A program made the position numbers and the translations under genes. From positions 1 to 64,000 of the forward strand of contig CAYTMU010000017.1 in NCBI GenBank assembly GCA_964438975.1: a stretch of 64,000 bases of DNA, given 5' to 3'. The notes beneath the pieces were generated by a model, which searched no databases, was not told where the DNA came from, and saw only the letters and a list, made by a program, of their open reading frames with translations. Numbering within the stretch: position 1 is the first letter of the stretch; every line of letters begins with the position of its first letter. Positions 17,278 through 26,929 of this stretch are shown here, piece after piece. This stretch comes from Chryseosolibacter sp964438975. GTDB lineage: Bacteria; Bacteroidota; Bacteroidia; Cytophagales; Cyclobacteriaceae.

Positions 17278-18750
17278 ATGGATTACATCATCGGCATAGA
17301 TCTTGGAACAGGAAGTGCAAAGGCGATCGCAATGATCCCCGACGGCAGTGTGATCGATACTGCACAAATTCCGTATCCGATACTCCAGCCACAACCCGGA
17401 TTTCAAGAACAATCCCCGGAACTGATATGGCAGGCTTTTCTGAAATGCGTCGGCGACATTGTGACGCGCCAGAACGGTCAGCTACTCGCCATCTGTTTCA
17501 GCAGCGCAATGCACGGCGTATTCCCGGTCGACCGCCGAGGCGAGCCACTGATGAACATGATGATCTGGGCCGATAACAGAAGCGCTGCCTTCGCTAGAAA
17601 ACTCCATCAGTCTGTCGAAGGAAAGCGAATCTACGAGGCAAGCGGAACGCCAATCCACCCGATGACGCCACTTTGCAAACTTCAATGGCTGAAGGAGAAC
17701 GAACCAGAGATGTTCGCGAAGGCAGATAAATTTGTTTCCATCAAAGAATACGTCTGGTACAAGCTATTCGGTGTGTTTGAAATAGACTATTCGCTGGCCT
17801 CCGCGACAGGGTTGATGGACATCCATCAACTGAAATGGAATGACGAATCACTGGCAGCCGCCGGAATCCAGTCATTTCAGCTATCGGAACTGGTTAACAC
17901 AAATCACAGTAGAAAATCCCCCGATCCCTCATTTTGTCAAAGTCTTGGTATTCCGGCCGACACCTTGTTTATCGCAGGTGCCAGTGACGGATGTCTCGCG
18001 AACGTAGGCAGCTTCGCTACAGAGCAAGGATATCTCGCGCTGACCATCGGAACCAGTGGTGCCGTGCGTGTCACACGTCCCCGCCCCGTGCTAAACTTCA
18101 AGGCGATGACATTTAATTATCTGCTGGATCACCAAACGTATGTGTGCGGTGGACCTATCAACAACGGCGGCGGCGCGTTGAAATGGTTTGCTGAGAATCT
18201 ACTTGGAAGGAACCTTGAAACGCCTGACGATTACAGCGAGCTGCTGGACGCGCTTCGCGAAACTCCCCCCGGCGCCGAAGGCCTGGTCTTCCTGCCTTAC
18301 ATATTAGGCGAACGCGCTCCGATCTGGAACAGCGATGCAAGCGGGGTATTCTTCGGTATGCGAGGTTATCACCGCCAGGCACACTTTACACGTGCCGTAG
18401 TCGAGGGGATCTCGGCATCGCTGTACGACATCACTTCAAACATGATCGAAAGCGGCCTCGACATAAAACAGATACACGTCAGCGGTGGATTCATCCACTC
18501 CCCGCAGTGGTTACAAGTGATCTCCGATCTGTTCGATAAGAAACTCTGCCTTGTCAATAGCGCAGACGCGTCCGCCTCCGGTGCGGTCTATCTGGCGATG
18601 AAAGAACTGGATATCATCACCGAGTACGACCAACTCAAACCCAGGACCTTTTCCGAGTATCTTCCGGATGCGGAAAGAACACACATCTATCAGACGATGT
18701 TCGATAACTATCGAAAGCTCTATACCAGTCTCAATACATTAATGATTTGA
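17278..18750 (+). CDS. gntK: FGGY-family gluconate kinase
   Basis: An FGGY sugar kinase of 490 residues. The opening MDYIIGIDLGTGSAKA carries the phosphate-1 motif. The central GASDGCLANVGS, TIGTSGAVR and NNGGGALKW segments and the C-terminal HVSGGFIHSPQWLQ adenosine motif are family hallmarks. Gluconate is the best substrate guess because a 6-phosphogluconate dehydrogenase follows at once, which would consume the product. Xylulose or glycerol are less likely given that neighbour. I chose ATG 17278 over the upstream in-frame start, which lies in the terminator tail. Confidence 0.85.
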   Translation: MDYIIGIDLGTGSAKAIAMIPDGSVIDTAQIPYPILQPQPGFQEQSPELIWQAFLKCVGDIVTRQNGQLLAICFSSAMHGVFPVDRRGEPLMNMMIWADNRSAAFARKLHQSVEGKRIYEASGTPIHPMTPLCKLQWLKENEPEMFAKADKFVSIKEYVWYKLFGVFEIDYSLASATGLMDIHQLKWNDESLAAAGIQSFQLSELVNTNHSRKSPDPSFCQSLGIPADTLFIAGASDGCLANVGSFATEQGYLALTIGTSGAVRVTRPRPVLNFKAMTFNYLLDHQTYVCGGPINNGGGALKWFAENLLGRNLETPDDYSELLDALRETPPGAEGLVFLPYILGERAPIWNSDASGVFFGMRGYHRQAHFTRAVVEGISASLYDITSNMIESGLDIKQIHVSGGFIHSPQWLQVISDLFDKKLCLVNSADASASGAVYLAMKELDIITEYDQLKPRTFSEYLPDAERTHIYQTMFDNYRKLYTSLNTLMI

Positions 18751-18779
18751 ATGCGACGTACCCCATAAACAACACAACC

Positions 18780-19676
18780 ATGCAAATAGGATTAATCGGA
18801 TTAGGAAAGATGGGATTCAACCTCGCTCTGAACATACACCGCCACGGCCATGACGTGCGAGCTTTCGATCTACATCAACCAACGGCGGAAGCAATCGCGA
18901 AGGAAGGTGTCAATATCACCAATTCCATTGGAGAACTCGTTCAGAAATTAACAGAACGACGAGTTATCTGGTTGATGATTCCTGCCGGCGCTGCCGTTGA
19001 CGGCGTCATTCGCGAACTCCGGCCATTACTTCGCGCTGGCGATATTCTGATCGATGGAGGTAATTCGAACTATCGCGATTCTGTTCGACGCGCTCAAGAA
19101 CTCGACGTAGACGGGATTGACTACCTCGACTGCGGAACAAGCGGTGGAACAAGCGGTGCATTGAACGGAGTCTGTGCAATGGTAGGCGGGAAGAAGGAAG
19201 CTTTCCGGTACTGTGAACCACTTTTTCGCGACATCGCTGTACCGGATGGCTATCTGTATTGTGGCGCATCAGGTGCCGGGCACTTCGTCAAAATGATCCA
19301 TAACGGAATAGAATACGGCATGATGCAATCGATCGCCGAGGGATTCGAGATCTTACACAAGAGCGAATTCGAGCTCGATCTCAAGTCGGTCGCAGGCGTC
19401 TGGAATCACGGTAGCGTTGTACGCAGCTGGCTTATGGAGCTTACTGAGAATGCCCTCTCAAAGGATCCGAACCTCGAGACTATCCGCGGAGTGATGCAAT
19501 CTTCCGGAGAAGGGAAATGGACGCTGGAGACAGCACTGGAGAAACAGATCGCAACACCTGTCATAGCGCTGTCGCTGCTGATGAGATACCGGTCTCTGGA
19601 GGACGATACATTTTCAGGCAAGGTAGTCGCAGCACTGCGGAACGAGTTTGGCGGTCACGCTGTGACGCGATCGTGA
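18780..19676 (+). CDS. gnd: 6-phosphogluconate dehydrogenase, short decarboxylating type
   Basis: Oxidises 6-phosphogluconate to ribulose 5-phosphate, releasing CO2. The 298-residue form is the short NAD-preferring type rather than the 470-residue enterobacterial one. GLIGLGKMG is the dinucleotide loop, and GASGAGHFVKMIHNGIEYG holds the catalytic lysine and substrate-binding asparagine. I chose ATG 18780, which gives MQIGLIGLGKMG. It follows the kinase by 29 bases, so the two make a gluconate-use pair. It ends 4 bases before the convergent metallophosphoesterase stop. Confidence 0.93.
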   Translation: MQIGLIGLGKMGFNLALNIHRHGHDVRAFDLHQPTAEAIAKEGVNITNSIGELVQKLTERRVIWLMIPAGAAVDGVIRELRPLLRAGDILIDGGNSNYRDSVRRAQELDVDGIDYLDCGTSGGTSGALNGVCAMVGGKKEAFRYCEPLFRDIAVPDGYLYCGASGAGHFVKMIHNGIEYGMMQSIAEGFEILHKSEFELDLKSVAGVWNHGSVVRSWLMELTENALSKDPNLETIRGVMQSSGEGKWTLETALEKQIATPVIALSLLMRYRSLEDDTFSGKVVAALRNEFGGHAVTRS

Positions 19677-19680
19677 TACT

Positions 19681-20958
19681 TCAGGTCGTCGGGGGCGACC
19701 CTCTTCTCAGTTCGATCACAGTGAGCTCCGGAGGCATGCCAATGCGGCCTGGATAGCCGATACAGCCAAACCCTCTGTTGACATACAAGTATTGCTCACC
19801 TTCACGGTAAAGTCCTGCCCATTGTTTATAAACATACTGCGAGGGACTCCATCTCAGATCTCCGACCTCAATTCCCAATTGAAAACCATGTGTGTGTCCG
19901 GCAAACATTACGTCGATATCAGGGAACTCCTGCCGCACCTGGGCATCCCAGTGGCTGGGGTCGTGTGACAGCAGCAATCGAACAGGAGCATCTTCAATGC
20001 CGCGACAGGCCTGCGCCAGATTCCCGTATTTCGGAAAGCGATGCGCTGGTCCGACACCCCAGTTCTCGATGCCGATAATGGCAACCCTGTCACCGCTCGT
20101 CTCCAGGAACCGATGTTCGTTCATCAGAAGATCATAACCGAGAAGACGGTGCGCTTCCAGCATGTCGTCAAAATTCTGTCTCTTCGCTGCCTCTCCTGAC
20201 CACTTCCTGTAATTTCCGTAGTCGTGGTTTCCAGTCGAAGCGAACACCCCCATCGGGGCCTTCATGTGTCGAAATACATCGATGTAGTTCGCGACTTCGT
20301 TGGTCTGATAGTTCACCAGATCACCGGTAAAAAAAATCACATCGGGCTTTTCGTTCAACAGCATCTCCACACCTCCGTGAACAGCTGTCTTATTGGAAAA
20401 CGTGCCGGCATGAACATCGGAGAATTGGCCGATCCGGATCCCATCAAAAGATTTCGGTAGCTCAGGCAAGAAAACTGTTTTGCGAATAACCCGGTAGTCG
20501 GTCGCGCCGGAAAGGATTCCTGTGACCATAGAGGCAAACGGAACCACTCCGGCGACGATCGCAACGCGGTCAAAGAATTCGGAACGTGTAATCGGTTTAC
20601 CAGGAATTCGTGTAGTTACGCGGTTGCGTAAATATCTGACCAGTCGCCGATAATTGATCTGAATATCATCGACCAGAATAACGAAGATCGTCAGCAGCTT
20701 TGATGCATAGACCATCGCCACAATAATGATCGCCCACTGCCGCAGGCTTGGCGCCTGGTAATAGGGTTCTGAAAATTTGTACCATACGACCGTGGCAACT
20801 GCGAGAGCCGACAAGACCCAGATTCCCACGCGGACTAACCGTCGTACAAAGGGGCGAAAATTACGCGTCGTCCTGTAAATAGACGTGTACGTGTAAAAAT
20901 CGATCACGACCAGCAGCACAAGCTGCAGCAGCAAACTCTCCTGAAAAAGCTCCTTCAT
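19681..20958 (-). CDS. Membrane-anchored metallophosphoesterase, copy B
   Basis: A 425-residue protein whose first 100 or so residues hold about four membrane helices, followed by a YkuE-type calcineurin-like phosphoesterase domain. All metal-site motifs are present: FSDVHAG, FFTGDLVN, STGNHDYG, LLSHDPSHWD and FAGHTHGFQ. Copy A lies just upstream on the same strand (20-base gap). The two share layout and long stretches such as YRVxRKxxxLPxLPKSFDGI. Substrates are unknown; related proteins act on UDP-sugar lipids or phosphodiesters at the membrane face. Confidence 0.9.
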   Translation of the reverse strand: MKELFQESLLLQLVLLVVIDFYTYTSIYRTTRNFRPFVRRLVRVGIWVLSALAVATVVWYKFSEPYYQAPSLRQWAIIIVAMVYASKLLTIFVILVDDIQINYRRLVRYLRNRVTTRIPGKPITRSEFFDRVAIVAGVVPFASMVTGILSGATDYRVIRKTVFLPELPKSFDGIRIGQFSDVHAGTFSNKTAVHGGVEMLLNEKPDVIFFTGDLVNYQTNEVANYIDVFRHMKAPMGVFASTGNHDYGNYRKWSGEAAKRQNFDDMLEAHRLLGYDLLMNEHRFLETSGDRVAIIGIENWGVGPAHRFPKYGNLAQACRGIEDAPVRLLLSHDPSHWDAQVRQEFPDIDVMFAGHTHGFQLGIEVGDLRWSPSQYVYKQWAGLYREGEQYLYVNRGFGCIGYPGRIGMPPELTVIELRRGSPPTT

Positions 20959-20978
20959 GATTTTTCTCCCGCCACAAT

Positions 20979-22232
20979 TCAGCCACGCCTGAGTTCAACG
21001 ATAGTAAGTTCTGGCGGCATACCTATCCTGCCGGGATATCCCAAATATCCGAAACCCCGGTTTACATACAAATACTGATTTCCCTCCTTATGTAGCCCCG
21101 ACCATTGCTTGTAGGCATACTGAGATGGACTCCATTTGAAAGCACCCATCTCGACACCGAATTGAAAGCCGTGCGTATGCCCGGAAAACATCAAATCGAT
21201 ATCCGGGAATTCAGGGCGCACCTGAGCATCCCAGTGACTTGGATCATGTGATAACAATATTTTTGTTGAAGCCTCCTCTGTTCCACGATAGGCCTCCCGC
21301 AGCTTACCGTACTTCGTAAACCCACGACCGCCCCAATTTTCATTTCCGATGATTGCAATTTTGTCTGCTCCCCCGTGCAGAATGTGGTTTTCGTTCATCA
21401 AAAGGCGGTATCCCATCGCCCGGTGCGCAGCCATTAGGTCTTCAAAATTCCGCTTCTTTGCCCCTGATGTAGACCATTGGAAATAGTCGCCATAGTCATG
21501 ATTCCCCGTCACGGAGTACACTCCTAGCGGCGCTCTCAATTTATCAAACACATTTACATAGTCCTTCATCTCGCGGGCTTCGTTGTTCACCAGGTCACCC
21601 GTGAAGAAAATGAGATCAGGCTTCTCTTTCATCATCATCTCCACCCCGCCCATCACAGCTGTGCGGTTGTGAAAACTGCCTGCGTGGATATCCGAGAGTT
21701 GTCCTATCGTTATCCCGTCGAACGATTTCGGGAGATCGGGCAACGTGACCTTTACACGCCGGACGCGATAATCGTGCGCTCCCGACAGGATACCATATAC
21801 CATGGTGCCAAACGGGATTGCCGTAGCGACAAGCGAAGCTGTCGTCAGAAATTCCGAGCGACTGATCGGCGTACCTGGCAACGACTCGCCGCCACGCTTC
21901 TCTGTAATCCAGCCGGCTACCCAACGGACTCCGCGCTGCAGGTCATCTGCGAATACGAACACGATCCCGAAAAGTTTGGAGAAATACGTCGCAAACAAAC
22001 CAGTGACAATCCAGTTCCTGGCGGCGGCGCTGACCCGGTATGGATCTCCGAACATCCACCAGGATAATGCGGCTACACAAACAATAGTCGGTATCCAGAA
22101 TCCATAGCGTGCCAGCCCTTTCCACATCGGGGACCAATCACGGCTCACAGCAAGGACTGCCTGGAACAGATATGCATCCACCAACAGGAAGAAGGCGATG
22201 AACAGGATGTACGTCATATATCGAGGCCTCAT
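20979..22232 (-). CDS. Membrane-anchored metallophosphoesterase, copy A
   Basis: A 417-residue paralogue of the downstream gene with the same plan: N-terminal membrane helices (YILFIAFFLLVDAYLF and others), a linker with the PISRSEF motif, and a catalytic domain with LSDIHAG, FFTGDLVN, VTGNHDYG, LLSHDPSHWD and FSGHTHGFQ. The ends are especially alike (LYVNRGFGYLGYPGRIG). The N-terminal helices differ more than the enzyme domains, which suggests an old tandem duplication with membrane parts diverging. It lies 59 bases downstream of the RND gene and may share its transcript. Confidence 0.9.
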   Translation of the reverse strand: MRPRYMTYILFIAFFLLVDAYLFQAVLAVSRDWSPMWKGLARYGFWIPTIVCVAALSWWMFGDPYRVSAAARNWIVTGLFATYFSKLFGIVFVFADDLQRGVRWVAGWITEKRGGESLPGTPISRSEFLTTASLVATAIPFGTMVYGILSGAHDYRVRRVKVTLPDLPKSFDGITIGQLSDIHAGSFHNRTAVMGGVEMMMKEKPDLIFFTGDLVNNEAREMKDYVNVFDKLRAPLGVYSVTGNHDYGDYFQWSTSGAKKRNFEDLMAAHRAMGYRLLMNENHILHGGADKIAIIGNENWGGRGFTKYGKLREAYRGTEEASTKILLSHDPSHWDAQVRPEFPDIDLMFSGHTHGFQFGVEMGAFKWSPSQYAYKQWSGLHKEGNQYLYVNRGFGYLGYPGRIGMPPELTIVELRRG

Positions 22233-22291
22233 AAAGTGATAGAGACAGGTGTTTTTTTACCTGCCTCTATGCCAACAAAATAATCTGGCAA

Positions 22292-25200
22292 TCAATTCAA
22301 CGCGGCCGTACCTTCCGTTCCGGGTATGGCATCAGGAGCACGGCGTGCAGAAATTCTCTCCTTGAGTTTAGCTACCATAAGATAGAGAACAGGCACCAGG
22401 ACCAGCGTAAGGAACGTACCGAACACGAGTCCAAAGATCATTGTCCACGAAAGAGGTCCCCAGAACGCTACGTTGTCACCCCCAAAATAAAGTTGGGGAT
22501 CGAAACGTGTGAACAACGAGACAAAATCGATGTTCAAACCGACCGCCAGAGGTATCAGACCCATGGAGGCGGCAAGCGTCGTCAATATCACGGGAGTCAT
22601 CCGCGTCTTTGCTGCTTCAATGATTGCTTCGTACAACTCAACTCCCTGCTCTCGCAACAAATCAGTGAACTCTACCAGAAGGATCCCGTTCCGCACGACA
22701 AGTCCAGTAAGCGCGAGAATACCGACACCTGTCATAACGATGGATATTTCCATCCGGAATAACGAGAAACCGATCAATACTCCGATCAAACTGAACACAA
22801 TCTCCATCAGGATGATCACGGGCTTGCTGACCGAGTTGAACTGGATCACGAGGATCATGAACATCAACGCAAAAGCGAGACCGAACGCCATCATCAGGAA
22901 AGACGCCGCTTCCGCCTGCTCCTCCTGTGCCCCGGTCATTGCCACGGTTACCCCATCCGGAATCCCAAAATCAACCAACCTTTGTTTTATATCAGCGACG
23001 ACTTCGTTCTCATTATGACTTGCCAATACGTTCGAGGAGATCGTAATTACCCGTTTCTGATCGATCCTTCGGATACCGGCAAAAGTATTCTTGTATTCAA
23101 CGGTTGCTACTGCCGACAAAGGGATCTGGCGAACGATACCGCCCATACCCATGTCGCGATAGGTGATCGGCATGTTGATAAGCGTGTTGACATCATTGCG
23201 CTGTTCCTCCCGTATCCGTAGTTGGATCGGGTAGTCGTCGTTGGCATCGCGGAAACGCGAGATCTCATAACCATAGACAGCTGTATTCAACGCTTGGCCG
23301 ATTTGCCCGGTCGAAATTCCTTCCCGGTTAGCTTTCTCACGGTCAATGTTGATCACGATCTCCGGCTTATCACTTTGAAAATCCGACTTGAGCTCTTCGA
23401 CACCCGGCACCTGCTCCCGCACAAGATAGCGGTGCAACTCATCAGCTGTCTTGACGAGTACATCGAAATCATCACCGGCCACCTCAATATTAACCGGCTT
23501 ACCGGTCGGTGGGCCGTTCACTTCTGAACTGACGGATATCTCAGCTCCTTTTATCCCCTGCACAGCTTCCCGGATATCATCGAGGAATTCGCGAGTCGAC
23601 TGTCCCTCGCGTTGGGAGAATTTAACAAAAGCAACGGTAACTTTTCCCAGGTGCGGCAGTGCCTGCGTGCCTGCGTCGAAAGGATTATCACTCGCGCCGA
23701 TGGCGATGTTCGAAATGATCGATTCCACCACCGGATTATCCTCACCAATTGCGCCGATGACTCTGCGTTCAACTACCGCCGTAACGGAATCTGTCACCCG
23801 TTGGTCAGTACCGATCGGCATGCGAACAAATGCGTAGATGAAGTTCGGATCACCGTTAGGAAAGAATACCACCGGAGGTTTTCGGATACCGGTAAAAACG
23901 ATCGCAAAGATGAATAATCCCACGACGCCCACCGCGATATAGATCGGGCGGTAACGGTACAAGCACCAAGCGAGTATAGATCGGTACCCATCTTGAACCC
24001 TCGGCCAAAAGTCGGTCTGAAAATGCTCAATAACATCGACCAACCAGAAATGGTGAAGGATGTACAGCAGGTAGATGAAAACCGTAAAATTACCCAGACC
24101 AGCGTTCATCAGGTAGAACAAGATGGCTATTGATGCGAATACAACCGTCGTCACTTTGAATCCCTTTGTAAACCGGGAGGCGCCGGGCTCCCTTTTGGTA
24201 TGCGGCTTCATGAAATCTGCTGCGAACACCGGGTTGATGATATAGGCGACCAGCAGCGACGCGAGAAGTGCAATGATCAAGGTGATCGGCAAATACATCA
24301 TGAACTTACCAACAATACCCGGCCAGAACGCGAGCGGTATGAACGGCGCCAAGACGACAAGCGTTCCCGATAAGACCGGGAGGAACACCTCGCCGGCGGC
24401 GATCTTCGCTGCCTTGCGTATAGGCACCTTCCCGTTTGCAAAAACCCGGTGTGTATTCTCGATCACCACGATTGCGTCATCCACCACGATACCGAGCGCA
24501 AGCAGGAAAGAAAACAACGTCATCATGTTGAGCCGGAAGTCGATTGATGGGAACACCAGGAAAGCGATGAATGTTGAGATCGGCACCGACAACGCAACGA
24601 AAACAGCATTGGTAACACCCATGAAGAACATCAGGATCATCGTAACAAGGGCAAAACCGATGATGATCGTGTTGATCAGATCGTGTAAGGTCACACGCGT
24701 ATTCTCCGACTGATCCGCAGTCACCGTGACATGGAGGCCCTTCGGCAGAACGCCGCTCTGGTATTCATCGATAATACTCCGGATCTTGTCGGATGCATCG
24801 ATCAGGTTCTCGCCCGCGCGTTTGACGATATTCAGCGTAATGACATTGTTATTATTAAGTCTTGCGAAACTTTCCTGTTCCTTATGACTGTCCACTACTT
24901 CGGCAATATCCTTTAGGTAGACTTTCCCACCCTGGATGGAACCGACGACCGTATTCCCGATCTCCGTTGCGTCGGCGTATTCGCCGTTTACACTGAGTGA
25001 ACGCTTCATGCCTGCAACGGAAAGCTGGCCGCCCGGGATCAACACGTTTTCTCCGCCGATAGTCTGAACGATATCGTTGAGGTCAACTCCCGCGAGCGCC
25101 GCTTTATAGATATCGACATTGATCTGGATCTCGCGTTCAAGGGCTCCGACGATGTCTACACGCCGGATCTCGGGAAGTCCCTCAAATCGGTCCTGCATGA

Positions 25201-25696
25201 GCTCTGCATAACGCTTCAGCGTCTTGAGATCGTAGTCACCCGAAAGGTTGACAAACATGATCGGTACTTCGGAGATATCAATCTCCATAACCACCGGATC
25301 GTCAGGGAGATTTTGCGGCAAATCAGGCTTCGCCCGGTCTACCGCATCACTTACCTCACGTTTTGCTTCCGTCACATCGACGTCAGTCTGAAACTCGACG
25401 ATGACATTCGAGAAATTCTGGATCGAGTTACTGGAGATCTTTTTAACCCCCGAAATTGATTTCACCTGCTTCTCAATGTGCTTGGTCACCAGGTTCTCGA
25501 CGTCCGAAGGCGACGCACCGGGTATGGCCGTCGCTACATATATCTGCGGAAACACTACTTCCGGAAAGTTCTCCTTCGGCAGTTGTATGTACGTTACGAT
25601 ACCTGCGATACAGATAAGGATCGTCGCAACGTAGATACTCATTTTATTATCGATCGCCCAAGAGGTCGGTCGGAATTCTTTCTCGATGTCTTTCAT
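22292..25696 (-). CDS. RND efflux transporter permease
   Basis: An AcrB/MexB-like inner-membrane proton antiporter of 1134 residues. The first helix is followed by the periplasmic docking and porter domains. The proton relay lies in the fourth helix as LALGIVVDDAIVVIENTHR, with the paired aspartates intact. The middle of the protein holds two extra hydrophobic segments (VVFASIAILFYLM, FIYLLYILHHFWL) between the two halves, making it longer than AcrB. It is the last gene of a tetR-tolC-adaptor-permease set. The substrate cannot be told from sequence. Confidence 0.93.
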   Translation of the reverse strand: MKDIEKEFRPTSWAIDNKMSIYVATILICIAGIVTYIQLPKENFPEVVFPQIYVATAIPGASPSDVENLVTKHIEKQVKSISGVKKISSNSIQNFSNVIVEFQTDVDVTEAKREVSDAVDRAKPDLPQNLPDDPVVMEIDISEVPIMFVNLSGDYDLKTLKRYAELMQDRFEGLPEIRRVDIVGALEREIQINVDIYKAALAGVDLNDIVQTIGGENVLIPGGQLSVAGMKRSLSVNGEYADATEIGNTVVGSIQGGKVYLKDIAEVVDSHKEQESFARLNNNNVITLNIVKRAGENLIDASDKIRSIIDEYQSGVLPKGLHVTVTADQSENTRVTLHDLINTIIIGFALVTMILMFFMGVTNAVFVALSVPISTFIAFLVFPSIDFRLNMMTLFSFLLALGIVVDDAIVVIENTHRVFANGKVPIRKAAKIAAGEVFLPVLSGTLVVLAPFIPLAFWPGIVGKFMMYLPITLIIALLASLLVAYIINPVFAADFMKPHTKREPGASRFTKGFKVTTVVFASIAILFYLMNAGLGNFTVFIYLLYILHHFWLVDVIEHFQTDFWPRVQDGYRSILAWCLYRYRPIYIAVGVVGLFIFAIVFTGIRKPPVVFFPNGDPNFIYAFVRMPIGTDQRVTDSVTAVVERRVIGAIGEDNPVVESIISNIAIGASDNPFDAGTQALPHLGKVTVAFVKFSQREGQSTREFLDDIREAVQGIKGAEISVSSEVNGPPTGKPVNIEVAGDDFDVLVKTADELHRYLVREQVPGVEELKSDFQSDKPEIVINIDREKANREGISTGQIGQALNTAVYGYEISRFRDANDDYPIQLRIREEQRNDVNTLINMPITYRDMGMGGIVRQIPLSAVATVEYKNTFAGIRRIDQKRVITISSNVLASHNENEVVADIKQRLVDFGIPDGVTVAMTGAQEEQAEAASFLMMAFGLAFALMFMILVIQFNSVSKPVIILMEIVFSLIGVLIGFSLFRMEISIVMTGVGILALTGLVVRNGILLVEFTDLLREQGVELYEAIIEAAKTRMTPVILTTLAASMGLIPLAVGLNIDFVSLFTRFDPQLYFGGDNVAFWGPLSWTMIFGLVFGTFLTLVLVPVLYLMVAKLKERISARRAPDAIPGTEGTAALN

Positions 25697-25767
25697 ACTT
25701 ATGGAATTTGAACGCAGACAATCTTCCGGCTGGTAGCCGTGCAGAGCATCTCCATTTGAAAAACTTG

Positions 25768-26901
25768 TTAGATCTTGATGTAGTCGCCGTCGTTAAGTCC
25801 CAGGTACCCGACCGTAATGATCCTTTCACCGGGATTGAGGCCTATCACTTCCGCCTTGTAGCCGTAGACTCCCTGCACCGTGACCACCTTGCGACTAGCG
25901 ACGAGTTGGTCGCCTTGTTGCTCGGCGATGTAGACCACTTTCTCATCGTTGATCTCCTGAATGAGGTTAACCGGAACCACAATCGCGGCAGGGTTACTCT
26001 CGAATACAACCTTCACGGTCGCCGTCATATTCGGCCGCAGGTTCGGTTCCTGCGGAAGCGCGATCTCCACCTCGAATGTCCTGGATAGCAAGTCGATCGT
26101 CTTCCCGACGAAAGTGACCTTTGCTTCGATGTCTTTTTTCAACTCGGAAATCGTCACGAGGGCTGTATTTCCTTTTTTGACATTTGTGACATAGGCTTCA
26201 GAAACCCGGGCCTTGATGCGCAAGTCAGATGTATTGACGACTATGACTGCGGGCATACCCGGAGCAGTGTTCTCCCCCGCCTTGACCATTACTGCATCAA
26301 CGGTTCCGGAGATTGGCGCCTTGATCCGGGTCTTATCGCTCTGCTCCTTCAGTGATGCCAACTGCTTTTCAAGTGACTCTTTATTCGTCTTTGCCTGCAA
26401 GAACTGCACTTCCGTTCCGATCTTCTGATCCCATAGATTCTTCTGCCGTTCATAGACGGAATTCGCCAGCGTCAACTGAGCCTCCATAGACTCAATATTA
26501 CGTACCATGACCGAATTGTCGATCTGTGCCAGCGTCTGACCTTTCGACACCACGTCACCTTCGACGACGAAGACACGGGACACAGCGCCCATCATCTCCG
26601 CACCGACAACAACGCTGTTCTGAGATTCGACGTATCCTTGCGTTTGAACGTAGTGGTCAAACTTCTGTGGTTGAAGTTCAACCGCATCGACGTCCTTCGC
26701 CTTCGTTGTTCTCAAGGAATCAGGCGTGCTCTCGGCGATCTCGGCTTCGAGTTTGCTGATCTCCTGGGTCAACGCGGCATGTTGTTCTTTGAGCTTAGCC
26801 AGGCGACCCTGCTTATCGTCTGAAGATGAGGCACTGCACGAGGCCAAAAAAACGACAACAAGGAAAGAGTAAGTAATTCGGGCGTATACATTGGTCTTCA
26901 T
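25768..26901 (-). CDS. RND efflux adaptor lipoprotein
   Basis: The periplasmic membrane-fusion partner of the RND pump, 377 residues. I chose ATG 26901 because it starts a lipoprotein signal (FLVVVFLASC, lipobox LASC). A coiled-coil hairpin (MEAQLTLANSVYERQKNLW to LEKQLASLKEQ) sits between two lipoyl halves (VVVGAEMMGAVSRVFVVEGD, TRIKAPISGTVDAVMVKAGE). Upstream codons in the same frame overlap the 3-prime end of tolC and are not used. A 71-base gap separates it from the permease. Confidence 0.93.
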   Translation of the reverse strand: MKTNVYARITYSFLVVVFLASCSASSSDDKQGRLAKLKEQHAALTQEISKLEAEIAESTPDSLRTTKAKDVDAVELQPQKFDHYVQTQGYVESQNSVVVGAEMMGAVSRVFVVEGDVVSKGQTLAQIDNSVMVRNIESMEAQLTLANSVYERQKNLWDQKIGTEVQFLQAKTNKESLEKQLASLKEQSDKTRIKAPISGTVDAVMVKAGENTAPGMPAVIVVNTSDLRIKARVSEAYVTNVKKGNTALVTISELKKDIEAKVTFVGKTIDLLSRTFEVEIALPQEPNLRPNMTATVKVVFESNPAAIVVPVNLIQEINDEKVVYIAEQQGDQLVASRKVVTVQGVYGYKAEVIGLNPGERIITVGYLGLNDGDYIKI

Positions 26902-26929
26902 AAATGGGGCAGTTACTAATTGGGTCATA

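Noticed and set aside
22509..23018. A long plus-strand frame inside the RND gene
   Set aside because: It is antisense to a fully conserved transporter and has no protein pattern of its own.
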